Source: Kluyvera georgiana ATCC 51603 (GTDB lineage: Bacteria > Pseudomonadota > Gammaproteobacteria > Enterobacterales > Enterobacteriaceae). From it: DNA of 64,000 nucleotides. The stretch spans positions 1 through 64,000 of the forward strand of contig NZ_LXEU01000010.1 of the NCBI RefSeq assembly GCF_001654985.1. Direction: 5' to 3'. The position numbers and the translations under genes are program-made. The stretch's first letter is position 1; each line of letters starts with the position of its first letter. This document shows positions 57,237 to 64,000 of the stretch, piece by piece. Under the pieces are notes generated by a model, which saw nothing but the letters and a program-made list of their open reading frames with translations, did not search any database and was not told the origin of the DNA.

Positions 57237-57973
57237 GCAACTGGCCCTATCCTCATATCGTCGCCCATCGCGGCGGCGGCAAATTAGCGCCGGAAAATAC
57301 ACTGGCGGCGATCGACGTGGGTGCGCGCTACGGGCATACCATGATTGAGTTTGATGCCAAGCTGTCGAAAGACGGGCAGATCTTTCTGCTGCATGACGAT
57401 AATCTCGAACGCACCAGCAACGGCTGGGGCGTGGCGGGGGATTTGAACTGGCAGGATCTGCTGCGTGTGGACGCGGGCAGCTGGTTTGCCAGCAGCTTTA
57501 AGGGCGAGCCGCTGCCGCTGCTGTCGCAGGTGGCGGAACGCTGCCGCCAGCACGGCATGATGGCGAATATTGAGATTAAACCCACCACCGGCACCGGCCC
57601 GCTGACCGGCAAAGCCGTGGCGCTGGCCGCCCGCGAGCTGTGGGCCAACATGACGCCACCGCTGCTCTCATCGTTTGAAATTGATGCGCTGGAAGCGGCG
57701 CAGCTTGCCGCCCCGGAGCTACCGCGCGGCCTGTTGCTCGACGAGTGGCGCGACGACTGGCGTGAGTTGACCACGCGGCTAGGCTGCGTTTCGATTCACC
57801 TCAACCATCGTTTACTCGATGAGGCGCGCGTGGACGCGTTGCGCGACGCCGGGCTGAAGATTCTGGTGTACACCGTGAACTCGCCCCAACGCGCGGCGGA
57901 GCTGCTGCGCTGGGGCGTGAACTGCATCTGTACCGATGCGATTGACGTGATTGGGCCGGATTTCCAGCCTTAA
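57233..57973 (+). CDS. ugpQ: Glycerophosphodiester phosphodiesterase UgpQ
   Basis: 246 residues (E. coli 247). A cytoplasmic GDPD-family enzyme that hydrolyses imported glycerophosphodiesters to glycerol-3-phosphate plus alcohol. [12 protein letters not shown] near residue 12, [20 protein letters not shown] and ANIEIKP are the metal and catalytic segments. Last gene of ugpBAECQ; its stop overlaps the convergent yhhA stop by four bases. Confidence 0.96.
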   Translation: MSNWPYPHIVAHRGGGKLAPENTLAAIDVGARYGHTMIEFDAKLSKDGQIFLLHDDNLERTSNGWGVAGDLNWQDLLRVDAGSWFASSFKGEPLPLLSQVAERCRQHGMMANIEIKPTTGTGPLTGKAVALAARELWANMTPPLLSSFEIDALEAAQLAAPELPRGLLLDEWRDDWRELTTRLGCVSIHLNHRLLDEARVDALRDAGLKILVYTVNSPQRAAELLRWGVNCICTDAIDVIGPDFQP

Positions 57974-58290
57974 TACTGCTTCAGCATGCCGCCGTTATTG
58001 TTGGGCAGCGGCTGCTGATTCGGCGTGAGCATGCCCGGCTGGGCCTGCTGCACGCGCTGCTGGTTGGCTTTGAGCTGGTTTTGCAGATGCAGCTGTTGCT
58101 GCTGCGTCTGCACCTGCCGCTGTTGATTCAGCATCCCTTTCTGCTGCTGTTGTTGGTTCAACATTCGCGACTGCATGCGCTGCTGGCTGGGGATCTCATA
58201 ACCCGGCTGGTTCGGGTTATTGTCGATGTTCAACGGCGCAGCCAGCGCGGTAAACGGCAGCAGCGCTGCGAGAATCAGTAATCGTTTCAT
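57970..58290 (-). CDS. yhhA: YhhA, DUF2756 periplasmic Gln-rich protein
   Basis: 106 residues starting [17 protein letters not shown], a clear signal peptide, then [20 protein letters not shown] and a Gln-rich helical region. The second ATG of an adjacent pair (58293/58290) is taken, because AGGAGG is then seven bases upstream. E. coli YhhA is about 146 residues; this copy ends at [10 protein letters not shown], so about 40 C-terminal residues are missing, and its stop sits four bases inside the end of ugpQ. Function unknown. Confidence 0.88.
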   Translation of the reverse strand: MKRLLILAALLPFTALAAPLNIDNNPNQPGYEIPSQQRMQSRMLNQQQQQKGMLNQQRQVQTQQQQLHLQNQLKANQQRVQQAQPGMLTPNQQPLPNNNGGMLKQY

Positions 58291-58409
58291 CATCTTTCCT
58301 CCTTGTAGGGGATCTCTTAAGTTTACTCCTTTCCCGCCAGAACGAGGATTATTTCAGCATTATGAACCAGGCTTAGTGGGGACCTCACCGCACGCTCTGG
58401 AGAATGATG

Positions 58410-60155
58410 ATGATAACAACGCCGACGTTTATCCGCCGGGTAGCTCTTGCTGCTCTGCTCTCAGGAAGCTGTTTTAGCGCCGTAGCCGCGCCGCCTCCGC
58501 CTCCCGTCTCCTATGGCGTGGAAGAAGATGTGTTTCACCCCGTGCGCGCTCAGCAGGGGATGGTGGCCTCGGTGGATGCCGCTGCGACTCAGGTTGGCGT
58601 GGAGATTCTGCGCCAGGGCGGTAACGCCGTGGATGCGGCGGTCGCGGTCGGCTATGCGCTGGCGGTGACGCACCCGCAGGCCGGGAACCTTGGCGGGGGA
58701 GGATTTATGCTGCTGCGTACCAAAGACGGTAAAACCACGGCGATCGATTTCCGTGAAATGGCCCCGGAGCAGGCGACGCGTGACATGTTCCTCGACGATC
58801 ACGGCAACCCGGACAGTAAAAAATCGCTGACCTCACATCTCGCCTCCGGCACGCCGGGCACCGTCGCCGGTTTCTCGCTGGCGCTGGAAAAATACGGCAC
58901 TCTGCCGCTCAACAAAGTGATTTGCCCGGCGTTGAAGCTGGCGCAAGAGGGTTTTATCGTTAACGATGCGCTGGCCGACGATCTGAAAACCTACGGCAGC
59001 GAAGTGCTGCCCAATCATGCCAACAGTAAAGCGATATTCTGGAAAAACGATGAACCGCTGAAGAAGGGCGACAAGCTGGTGCAGGCCAATCTGGCGAAAA
59101 GCCTGGTGCTGATAGCCGAGCACGGGCCGGATGCGTTCTACAAAGGGGCGATTGCCGATCAGATTGCCGAAGAGATGCAGAAAAACGGCGGATTGATGAG
59201 CAAGGCCGATCTGGCGAATTACAAGGCCGTCGAGCGCACGCCGATTAGCGGCACGTATCGCGGCTATGAAGTATTCTCTATGCCGCCGCCGTCTTCCGGC
59301 GGGATTCACATCGTGCAAATTCTTAATATTCTGGAAAACTTCGATCTGCATAAATACGGTTTTGGCAGCGCCGACGCGATGCAGCTGATGGCGGAAGCCG
59401 AAAAGCATGCCTACGCTGACCGCTCGGAATACCTCGGTGACCCGGACTTTGTGAAGGTACCGTGGCAGGCGCTGACCAACAAAGCCTACGCTAAATCGAT
59501 TGCCGACCAGATTGATATCAACAAAGCCAAGCCTTCCAGCCAGATTAAACCCGGCAAGCTGGCGCCGTATGAAAGCAACCAGACCACCCATTTCTCGGTG
59601 GTGGATAAAGACGGCAATGCGGTGGCGGTGACCTACACCCTTAATACCACCTTTGGTACCGGCATCGTGGCGGGTAACACCGGCATTCTGCTGAATAACG
59701 AAATGGATGACTTCTCCGCTAAGCCCGGCGTGCCGAACGTCTATGGGCTGGTGGGCGGCGATGCCAACGCGGTTGGGCCGAAGAAACGTCCGCTGTCGTC
59801 GATGTCGCCAACGATTGTGGTGAAAGACGGTAAAACCTGGCTGGTGACCGGTAGCCCGGGCGGTAGCCGTATTATCACTACGGTGCTGCAAATGGTGGTC
59901 AATAGCATCGATTTTGGTATGAACGTGGCGGAAGCAACCAACGCACCGCGTTTCCACCACCAGTGGATGCCGGACGAACTGCGGGTCGAGAAGGGCTTTA
60001 GCCCGGACACGCTCAAGCTGCTGGAAGCGAAAGGACAGAAGGTGGCGCTGAAAGAGGCGATGGGCAGCACGCAGAGCATTATGGTGGACCCGGATGGGAC
60101 GCTGTATGGGGCCTCGGACCCGCGTTCGCCGGATGATTTGACGGCGGGGTACTAG
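58410..60155 (+). CDS. ggt: Gamma-glutamyltranspeptidase
   Basis: 581 residues (E. coli 580). A periplasmic Ntn hydrolase that cleaves glutathione and other gamma-glutamyl compounds. Signal peptide to about residue 26 (AVAAPP). The precursor is cut before the catalytic Thr392 in NQTTHFSVVD to give large and small subunits; the oxyanion GSPGGSRI near 482 is present. The third of three successive ATGs (58410) is preferred to match E. coli MIKPTFLRR. A REP element follows. Confidence 0.96.
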   Translation: MITTPTFIRRVALAALLSGSCFSAVAAPPPPPVSYGVEEDVFHPVRAQQGMVASVDAAATQVGVEILRQGGNAVDAAVAVGYALAVTHPQAGNLGGGGFMLLRTKDGKTTAIDFREMAPEQATRDMFLDDHGNPDSKKSLTSHLASGTPGTVAGFSLALEKYGTLPLNKVICPALKLAQEGFIVNDALADDLKTYGSEVLPNHANSKAIFWKNDEPLKKGDKLVQANLAKSLVLIAEHGPDAFYKGAIADQIAEEMQKNGGLMSKADLANYKAVERTPISGTYRGYEVFSMPPPSSGGIHIVQILNILENFDLHKYGFGSADAMQLMAEAEKHAYADRSEYLGDPDFVKVPWQALTNKAYAKSIADQIDINKAKPSSQIKPGKLAPYESNQTTHFSVVDKDGNAVAVTYTLNTTFGTGIVAGNTGILLNNEMDDFSAKPGVPNVYGLVGGDANAVGPKKRPLSSMSPTIVVKDGKTWLVTGSPGGSRIITTVLQMVVNSIDFGMNVAEATNAPRFHHQWMPDELRVEKGFSPDTLKLLEAKGQKVALKEAMGSTQSIMVDPDGTLYGASDPRSPDDLTAGY

Positions 60156-60159
60156 TTTA

Positions 60160-60240
60160 ATTGCCGGGTGGCGGCTTCGCCTTACCGGGCTTACAGGGTT
60201 AACCTTTGTAGGCCCGGTAAGCGTAGCGCCACCGGGCAAT
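60160..60240. repeat. REP pair of the GCCGGGTGGCGGC type after ggt
   Basis: TTGCCGGGTGGCGGCTTCGC running into CTTACCGGGC, and its inverted partner GTAGGCCCGGTAAGCGTAGC running into GCCACCGGGCAAT, enclose a short centre. This REP subtype differs from the GGATAAGG type seen at 43388 and 46241. It lies between convergent ggt and aaaT. Confidence 0.88.
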
Positions 60241-60242
60241 GG

Positions 60243-60731
60243 TTACTTCACCCGCGCCATAAAGTACGCATCCACATACTCCCCATTACGCAGCGCATAG
60301 TTGCGCCCGGTGCCTTCAATCTCAAACCCGTGCTTTTGATACACCGCCACCGCCGGCGCGTTATCGACAAATACGGTGAGTTCAATACGGTCGACGCGCA
60401 GCCAGTTGTCGCACATATCGATCATGGTGCGCATGAGCGCGCTGGCGACGCCGCGATTTTGCCAGCGGGTATCGACGCAAATACCGAAGTCGGCGACGTG
60501 GCTGCGGCGAGGGCGTTGGGGAATGGCAATACTGAGGTGCCCAACCACCTGTTCATCGATGCAGGCGACCAGCTGTTTGATGCCCGTCTGGTCGGCTAGC
60601 CGTTCTTGCCACATATGGCTGGAAGGATGAGGTACCTGTAGCGTGTTGTGGTACACCTCCGGCTGGGCGTGGATCTGACGGATAGCGTCGAAATCTTTGG
60701 GTTCAGCGTGGCGTATCACGATGTCACTCAT
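60243..60731 (-). CDS. aaaT: L-amino acid N-acetyltransferase AaaT (YhhY)
   Basis: 162 residues, same as E. coli AaaT (YhhY). A GNAT enzyme that acetylates free amino acids such as L-phenylalanine and L-methionine. MSDIVIRHAEPKDFDAIRQI, acetyl-CoA loop DTRWQNRGVASALMRTMIDM, and YQKHGFEIEGTGRNYALRNG are visible. It is divergent from ryhB. Confidence 0.94.
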   Translation of the reverse strand: MSDIVIRHAEPKDFDAIRQIHAQPEVYHNTLQVPHPSSHMWQERLADQTGIKQLVACIDEQVVGHLSIAIPQRPRRSHVADFGICVDTRWQNRGVASALMRTMIDMCDNWLRVDRIELTVFVDNAPAVAVYQKHGFEIEGTGRNYALRNGEYVDAYFMARVK

Positions 60732-60831
60732 TCTTCATTTCCTTTGTGGTGTAAAAGTCCCTTTTAACATCATTGATTTTGAAATGTGCGTCAATTGGCT
60801 TTTTTTGCAAAAATCACTGGACAGTTGCGAA

Positions 60832-60846
60832 TGAGAATGATTATTA
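60832..60846 (+). promoter_or_regulatory. Fur box over the ryhB promoter
   Basis: TGAGAAT-G-ATTATTA matches the 7-1-7 Fur site TGATAAT-G-ATTATCA at 13 of 15 positions. It overlaps the ryhB -10 box TATTAT (60842-60847); TGGACA at 60818-60823 is a plausible -35. Iron-loaded Fur would block ryhB transcription. Confidence 0.85.
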
Positions 60847-60853
60847 TTGTCCT

Positions 60854-60947
60854 GCATTCAGGGCGTCCTTGCGGAGTTCCTGAAAGCACGACATTGCTCA
60901 CATTGCTTCCAGTATTACTTTAGCCAGCTTATTGCTGGCTTTTTTTT
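60854..60947 (+). ncRNA. ryhB: RyhB small RNA
   Basis: The stretch AGTTCCTGAAAGCACGACAT followed by TGCTCACATTGCTTCCAGTA and TTACTT is the conserved target-pairing core of RyhB. It is followed by the terminator AGCCAGC-TTATT-GCTGGCT and eight T. The position between yhhY and yhhX is exactly that of E. coli ryhB. The start is set 7 bases after the -10 box at G60854. RyhB, with Hfq, represses iron-using proteins such as sdhCDAB and sodB when iron is scarce. The 5' arm (60854-60875) diverges from E. coli. Confidence 0.95.
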
Positions 60948-60997
60948 GCCTTTCATTGCGCTATGGTATTCAGCAAACACTTCAAAAGGACTGAACC

Positions 60998-62035
60998 ATG
61001 ACTCTGCACTGCGCCTTCATCGGCTTTGGCAAAAGCACCACCCGCTACCATCTTCCCTACGTTCTGCACCGCAAAACCGACTGGCACGTGGCGCATATCT
61101 ATCGCCGCAGCCCAAAGCCGGACGAGCAGGCACCGCAATATGCGCACATTCACTTCACCAGCGAGCTAAACGATATTCTGCACGACCCGCAGGTGAAGCT
61201 GGTGGTGGTTTGCACCCATGCTGATAGCCACTTTGAGTATGCGAAAAAAGCGCTGCAAGCCGGTAAAAACGTGCTGGTAGAGAAACCGTTCACTCCGACG
61301 CTGGCGGAAGCGAAGGAACTGTTTGCGCTGGCGAAAAGCAAAGGGCTGACCGTCTCGCCGTATCAGAACCGTCGCTTTGACTCCTGCTTCCTGACCGCCA
61401 AAAAAGCCATTGAGAGCGGTAAGCTGGGCGAGATTGTTGAGGTAGAAAGCCACTTTGACTACTACCGCCCGGAAGCGCCGACCCAGCCGGGCCGTCCGCA
61501 GGACGGCGCGTTTTATGGCCTTGGCGTACACACCATGGACCAAATCATCTCGCTGTTTGGCCGCCCGGATCATGCGGCGTACGACATTCGCAGCCTGCGC
61601 AACCCGGCCAATCCGGATGATACCTTTGAAGCACAGCTGTTTTACGGCAACCTGAAGGCGATTGTGAAAACCAGCCATCTGGTGAAAATCGACTACCCGA
61701 AATTTATCGTGCACGGCACCAAAGGCTCCTTCGTGAAGTACGGTATCGATCAGCAGGAAACCAGCCTGAAAGCGGGCATTATGCCGGGCGATGCGGGCTT
61801 CGCGGCGGACAGTTCACTGGCGCAGCTGGAGTACGTCAACGAGGCGGGGGAAACGGTAAAAGAGCAGTGGCAGGCCGAGCGTGGCGACTATGGTCGCGTG
61901 TACGATGCGCTGTATCAGACGCTGACCCACGGTGTGCCGAATTTCGTCAAGGAAACTGAGGCTCTCACCAATATGGAACTGCTTGAACGCGCCTTTGAGC
62001 AGCCGTCTCCTGCCACGATTACCCTTGCCAAATAA
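60998..62035 (+). CDS. yhhX: YhhX, Gfo/Idh/MocA-family oxidoreductase
   Basis: 345 residues, as in E. coli. N-terminal Rossmann domain (LHCAFIGFGKSTTRYHLPYV) with EKPFTPTLAEA carrying the catalytic Lys, and a C-terminal substrate domain. Probably an NAD(P)-dependent sugar or inositol dehydrogenase; substrate unknown. It lies just downstream of RyhB on the same strand. A hairpin at about 62046-62084 may end its transcript. Confidence 0.94.
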   Translation: MTLHCAFIGFGKSTTRYHLPYVLHRKTDWHVAHIYRRSPKPDEQAPQYAHIHFTSELNDILHDPQVKLVVVCTHADSHFEYAKKALQAGKNVLVEKPFTPTLAEAKELFALAKSKGLTVSPYQNRRFDSCFLTAKKAIESGKLGEIVEVESHFDYYRPEAPTQPGRPQDGAFYGLGVHTMDQIISLFGRPDHAAYDIRSLRNPANPDDTFEAQLFYGNLKAIVKTSHLVKIDYPKFIVHGTKGSFVKYGIDQQETSLKAGIMPGDAGFAADSSLAQLEYVNEAGETVKEQWQAERGDYGRVYDALYQTLTHGVPNFVKETEALTNMELLERAFEQPSPATITLAK

Positions 62036-62155
62036 GTAAAAATGGCTCCTCTGCTCTTGTTCATATTTTTTGAACAGAGGAGTCAATTTTCACCCACTAT
62101 CATCCTGCGCGGTTTACGTCCAAACTTGTTTCATCGAAACATGAGGGGGTAAAAA

Positions 62156-62851
62156 ATGATTTTCTTACGTAAAGCAAATGAACGTGGTCACGCGAATCAT
62201 GGTTGGCTGGATTCCTGGCATACCTTCTCTTTTGCCGACTACTACGATCCGAATTACATGGGCTTCTCGGCGCTGCGCGTCATTAACGATGACGTGATTG
62301 ATGCAGGCCAGGGGTTCGGTACTCACCCGCATAAAGACATGGAAATCCTGACCTACGTGCTGGAAGGCGCCGTGGAGCACCAGGACAGCATGGGTAACAA
62401 AGAGCAGGTTCCGGCGGGCGAGTTCCAGATTATGAGCGCCGGTACCGGGGTGCGTCACTCTGAGTACAACCCAAGCGCCACCGATAAGCTGCACCTGTAT
62501 CAGATCTGGATCATTCCAGAAAAAACCGGCATCACGCCGCGCTACGAACAGCGTCGCTTCGACGCCGCGCAGGGCAAGCAGCTGGTGCTGTCGCCGGATG
62601 CGCGTGAAGGTTCGCTGAAGGTTTACCAGGATATGGAGCTGTACCGCTGGGCGCTGGCAAAAGGCGAACAATCGGTGCACCAGATTGCCGCCGACCGCCG
62701 CGTGTGGATTCAGGTAGTGAAAGGCGAAGTCTCGATTAATGGCACCAAAGCCACCACCAGCGATGGTCTGGCGATTTGGGACGAGCAGGCGATTTCGGTT
62801 CACGCCGACAGCGAAAGTGAAATTTTACTCTTCGATCTGCCGCCAGTTTGA
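62156..62851 (+). CDS. yhhW: YhhW, pirin-family quercetin 2,3-dioxygenase
   Basis: 231 residues, as in E. coli YhhW. A bicupin pirin protein with the N-terminal metal-binding His residues in FGTHPHKDMEILTYVLEGAV and HQDSMGNKEQ. The E. coli protein cleaves quercetin in vitro; the natural substrate is uncertain. Same direction as yhhX, separated by 120 bases. Confidence 0.95.
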   Translation: MIFLRKANERGHANHGWLDSWHTFSFADYYDPNYMGFSALRVINDDVIDAGQGFGTHPHKDMEILTYVLEGAVEHQDSMGNKEQVPAGEFQIMSAGTGVRHSEYNPSATDKLHLYQIWIIPEKTGITPRYEQRRFDAAQGKQLVLSPDAREGSLKVYQDMELYRWALAKGEQSVHQIAADRRVWIQVVKGEVSINGTKATTSDGLAIWDEQAISVHADSESEILLFDLPPV

Positions 62852-62869
62852 TCCGTCTTAAATAATTAG

Positions 62870-62901
62870 CGCAACCTCCCCAATCTTGCGGGGAGGTTGC
62901 G
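62870..62901 (+). terminator. Strong hairpin between yhhW and gntR
   Basis: CGCAACCTCCCC (62870-62881) pairs perfectly with GGGGAGGTTGCG (62890-62901), loop AATCTTGC. The 12-bp GC-rich stem lies 18 bases after the yhhW stop but has no T run, so it may terminate weakly or protect the yhhW 3' end. It ends 52 bases before the gntR start. Confidence 0.6.
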
Positions 62902-62953
62902 TCATCTCCGTGGTAAACTTCAGCAATATTTCACCTTTGTTTGCCACTGGACG

Positions 62954-63949
62954 ATGAAAAAGAAAAGACCCGTACTTCAGGATGTTGCCGATCGCGTTGG
63001 CGTAACCAAAATGACGGTGAGCCGTTTTTTACGTAACCCGGAGCAGGTTTCCGAAGCGTTACGCGGTAAAATTGCGGCGGCGCTTGACGATCTGGGCTAT
63101 ATCCCCAACCGGGCCCCCGATATTCTCTCCAATGCTACCAGCCGCGCCATCGGCGTGCTGCTGCCCTCATTAACCAACCAGGTCTTTGCGGAAGTGCTGC
63201 GCGGCGTGGAAAGCGTCACCGACGCCCACGGCTATCAGACGATGCTTGCCCACTACGGCTACAAGCCGGAAATGGAGCAGGAGCGCCTGGAGTCGATGCT
63301 CTCCTGGAACATTGACGGCCTGATTCTGACTGAACGTACCCACACGCCGCGTACCCTCAAGATGATCGAAGTGGCCGGTATTCCGGTGGTTGAGCTCATG
63401 GACAGCCAGTCGCCGTGCCTCGATATCGCCGTGGGTTTCGATAACTTTGAAGCGGCGCGGCAGATGACGGCGGCGATTATCGCGCGCGGCCATCGGCATA
63501 TCGCCTATTTAGGGGCGCGTCTCGATGAACGTACTATTATCAAACAGAAAGGCTACGAACAGGCGATGCTTGACGCGGGCCTGACGCCGTACAGCGTGAT
63601 GGTAGAGCAGTCGTCGTCTTACACTTCCGGCATCGAACTGATGCGCCAGGCACGGCGCGAATTCTCCAGGCTGGACGGCATTTTCTGTACCAACGATGAC
63701 CTCGCGGTCGGCGCGGCGTTTGAGTGCCAGCGTCTGGGGCTGAAAATTCCGGACGATATCGCGATTGCCGGCTTCCACGGCCACGATATCGGCCAGGTGA
63801 TGGAACCGCGTCTCGCCAGCGTCCTGACGCCGCGTGAGCGCATGGGGCGCATTGGCGCGGAGCGTCTGCTTGCCCGTATTCGCGGTGAAGTGGTGACGCC
63901 GAAGATGTTAGATTTAGGTTTCACTTTGTCACCGGGTGGTTCTATTTAG
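62954..63949 (+). CDS. gntR: Gluconate operon repressor GntR
   Basis: 331 residues, same as E. coli GntR. A LacI-family repressor of gluconate uptake and kinase genes, released by gluconate. Helix-turn-helix RPVLQDVADRVGVTKMTVSR, hinge and periplasmic-binding-like core with VGFDNFEAARQMT and CTNDDLAVGAAFECQRLGL. The start at 62954 (MKKKRPVLQ) matches E. coli; an upstream in-frame ATG is not conserved. gntK/gntU would be expected just beyond the window. Confidence 0.97.
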   Translation: MKKKRPVLQDVADRVGVTKMTVSRFLRNPEQVSEALRGKIAAALDDLGYIPNRAPDILSNATSRAIGVLLPSLTNQVFAEVLRGVESVTDAHGYQTMLAHYGYKPEMEQERLESMLSWNIDGLILTERTHTPRTLKMIEVAGIPVVELMDSQSPCLDIAVGFDNFEAARQMTAAIIARGHRHIAYLGARLDERTIIKQKGYEQAMLDAGLTPYSVMVEQSSSYTSGIELMRQARREFSRLDGIFCTNDDLAVGAAFECQRLGLKIPDDIAIAGFHGHDIGQVMEPRLASVLTPRERMGRIGAERLLARIRGEVVTPKMLDLGFTLSPGGSI

Positions 63950-63959
63950 GCTCCACAAG

Positions 63960-63975
63960 TTTGAACTAGATCACA
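63960..63975 (+). promoter_or_regulatory. Candidate CRP site after gntR
   Basis: TTTGA-ACTAGA-TCACA matches TGTGA-N6-TCACA at 9 of 10 positions. It lies just past gntR where the gntKU promoter should begin; gntKU is CRP-activated in E. coli. Too close to the window edge to see the promoter. Confidence 0.5.
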
Positions 63976-64000
63976 CATATTCACTCATAATTCACTTCCG

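Noticed and set aside
58833-60239. Long open frame antisense to ggt (468 codons)
   Set aside because: Fully inside a conserved gamma-glutamyltranspeptidase gene and its REP element; composition is typical of a shadow frame.
60847-61224. 125-codon open frame starting in the ryhB region
   Set aside because: It runs over the RyhB RNA and terminator and then out of frame through yhhX.

Overview
This window is chromosomal DNA of a member of the Enterobacteriaceae. Nearly every core gene can be matched, in order and in length, to the E. coli K-12 segment running from yhjE to gntR (about 76-77 min on that map). The E. coli framework carries several additions. There is a phenolic acid decarboxylase gene with a divergent LysR regulator, and the whole arnBCADTEF lipid A modification operon sits between yhiN and yhhS. 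A CpdB-like periplasmic nucleotidase lies next to tusA, a GABA-type aminotransferase lies between rpoH and livJ, and a Phd/Doc module lies between livF and ugpB. REP elements of two sequence flavours are present. The arn position together with padC suggests Klebsiella/Raoultella or a close relative; the genus is inference, the family is secure.

Layout. 1-4515: 3' part of the yhjEDC block, an SDR gene and yhjB. 4492-9061: accessory genes (degenerate GH24 lysozyme, GNAT, HEPN/transmembrane/ankyrin protein, LysR, MipA/OmpV). 9136-19995: gor, rlmJ, two AT-rich lipoprotein or membrane genes, prlC-rsmJ, uspA, uspB, pitA, yhiN. 20001-29234: lysR/padC and arnBCADTEF, with PhoP-like and PmrA-like boxes upstream of arnB. 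29314-38781: yhhS, dcrB, yhhQ, tusA, CpdB-like enzyme, zntA with a textbook ZntR promoter, yhhN, yhhM, yhhL, rsmD. 38960-43331: ftsY-ftsE-ftsX and rpoH. 43606-52008: aminotransferase, livJ, panM, livKHMGF. 52017-52763: toxin-antitoxin cassette bracketed by a 29-bp direct repeat. 52859-57973: ugpBAECQ with Pho boxes. 57970-64000: yhhA, ggt, aaaT, ryhB, yhhX, yhhW, gntR.

Functional themes. Envelope and antimicrobial-peptide resistance is represented by arn, ggt and dcrB. Nutrient import is represented by branched-chain amino acids (liv), glycerol-3-phosphate (ugp), phosphate (pitA) and queuosine precursor (yhhQ). Metal and redox homeostasis is represented by zntA, gor and ryhB. The stress and secretion core consists of rpoH, uspA, uspB and ftsYEX. 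The least described parts are the HEPN/ankyrin membrane protein and its neighbours at 4.5-7.3 kb, the repeat-bracketed Phd/Doc cassette, a candidate preQ1 riboswitch in front of yhhQ, and a perfect 14-bp inverted repeat between pitA and yhiN.
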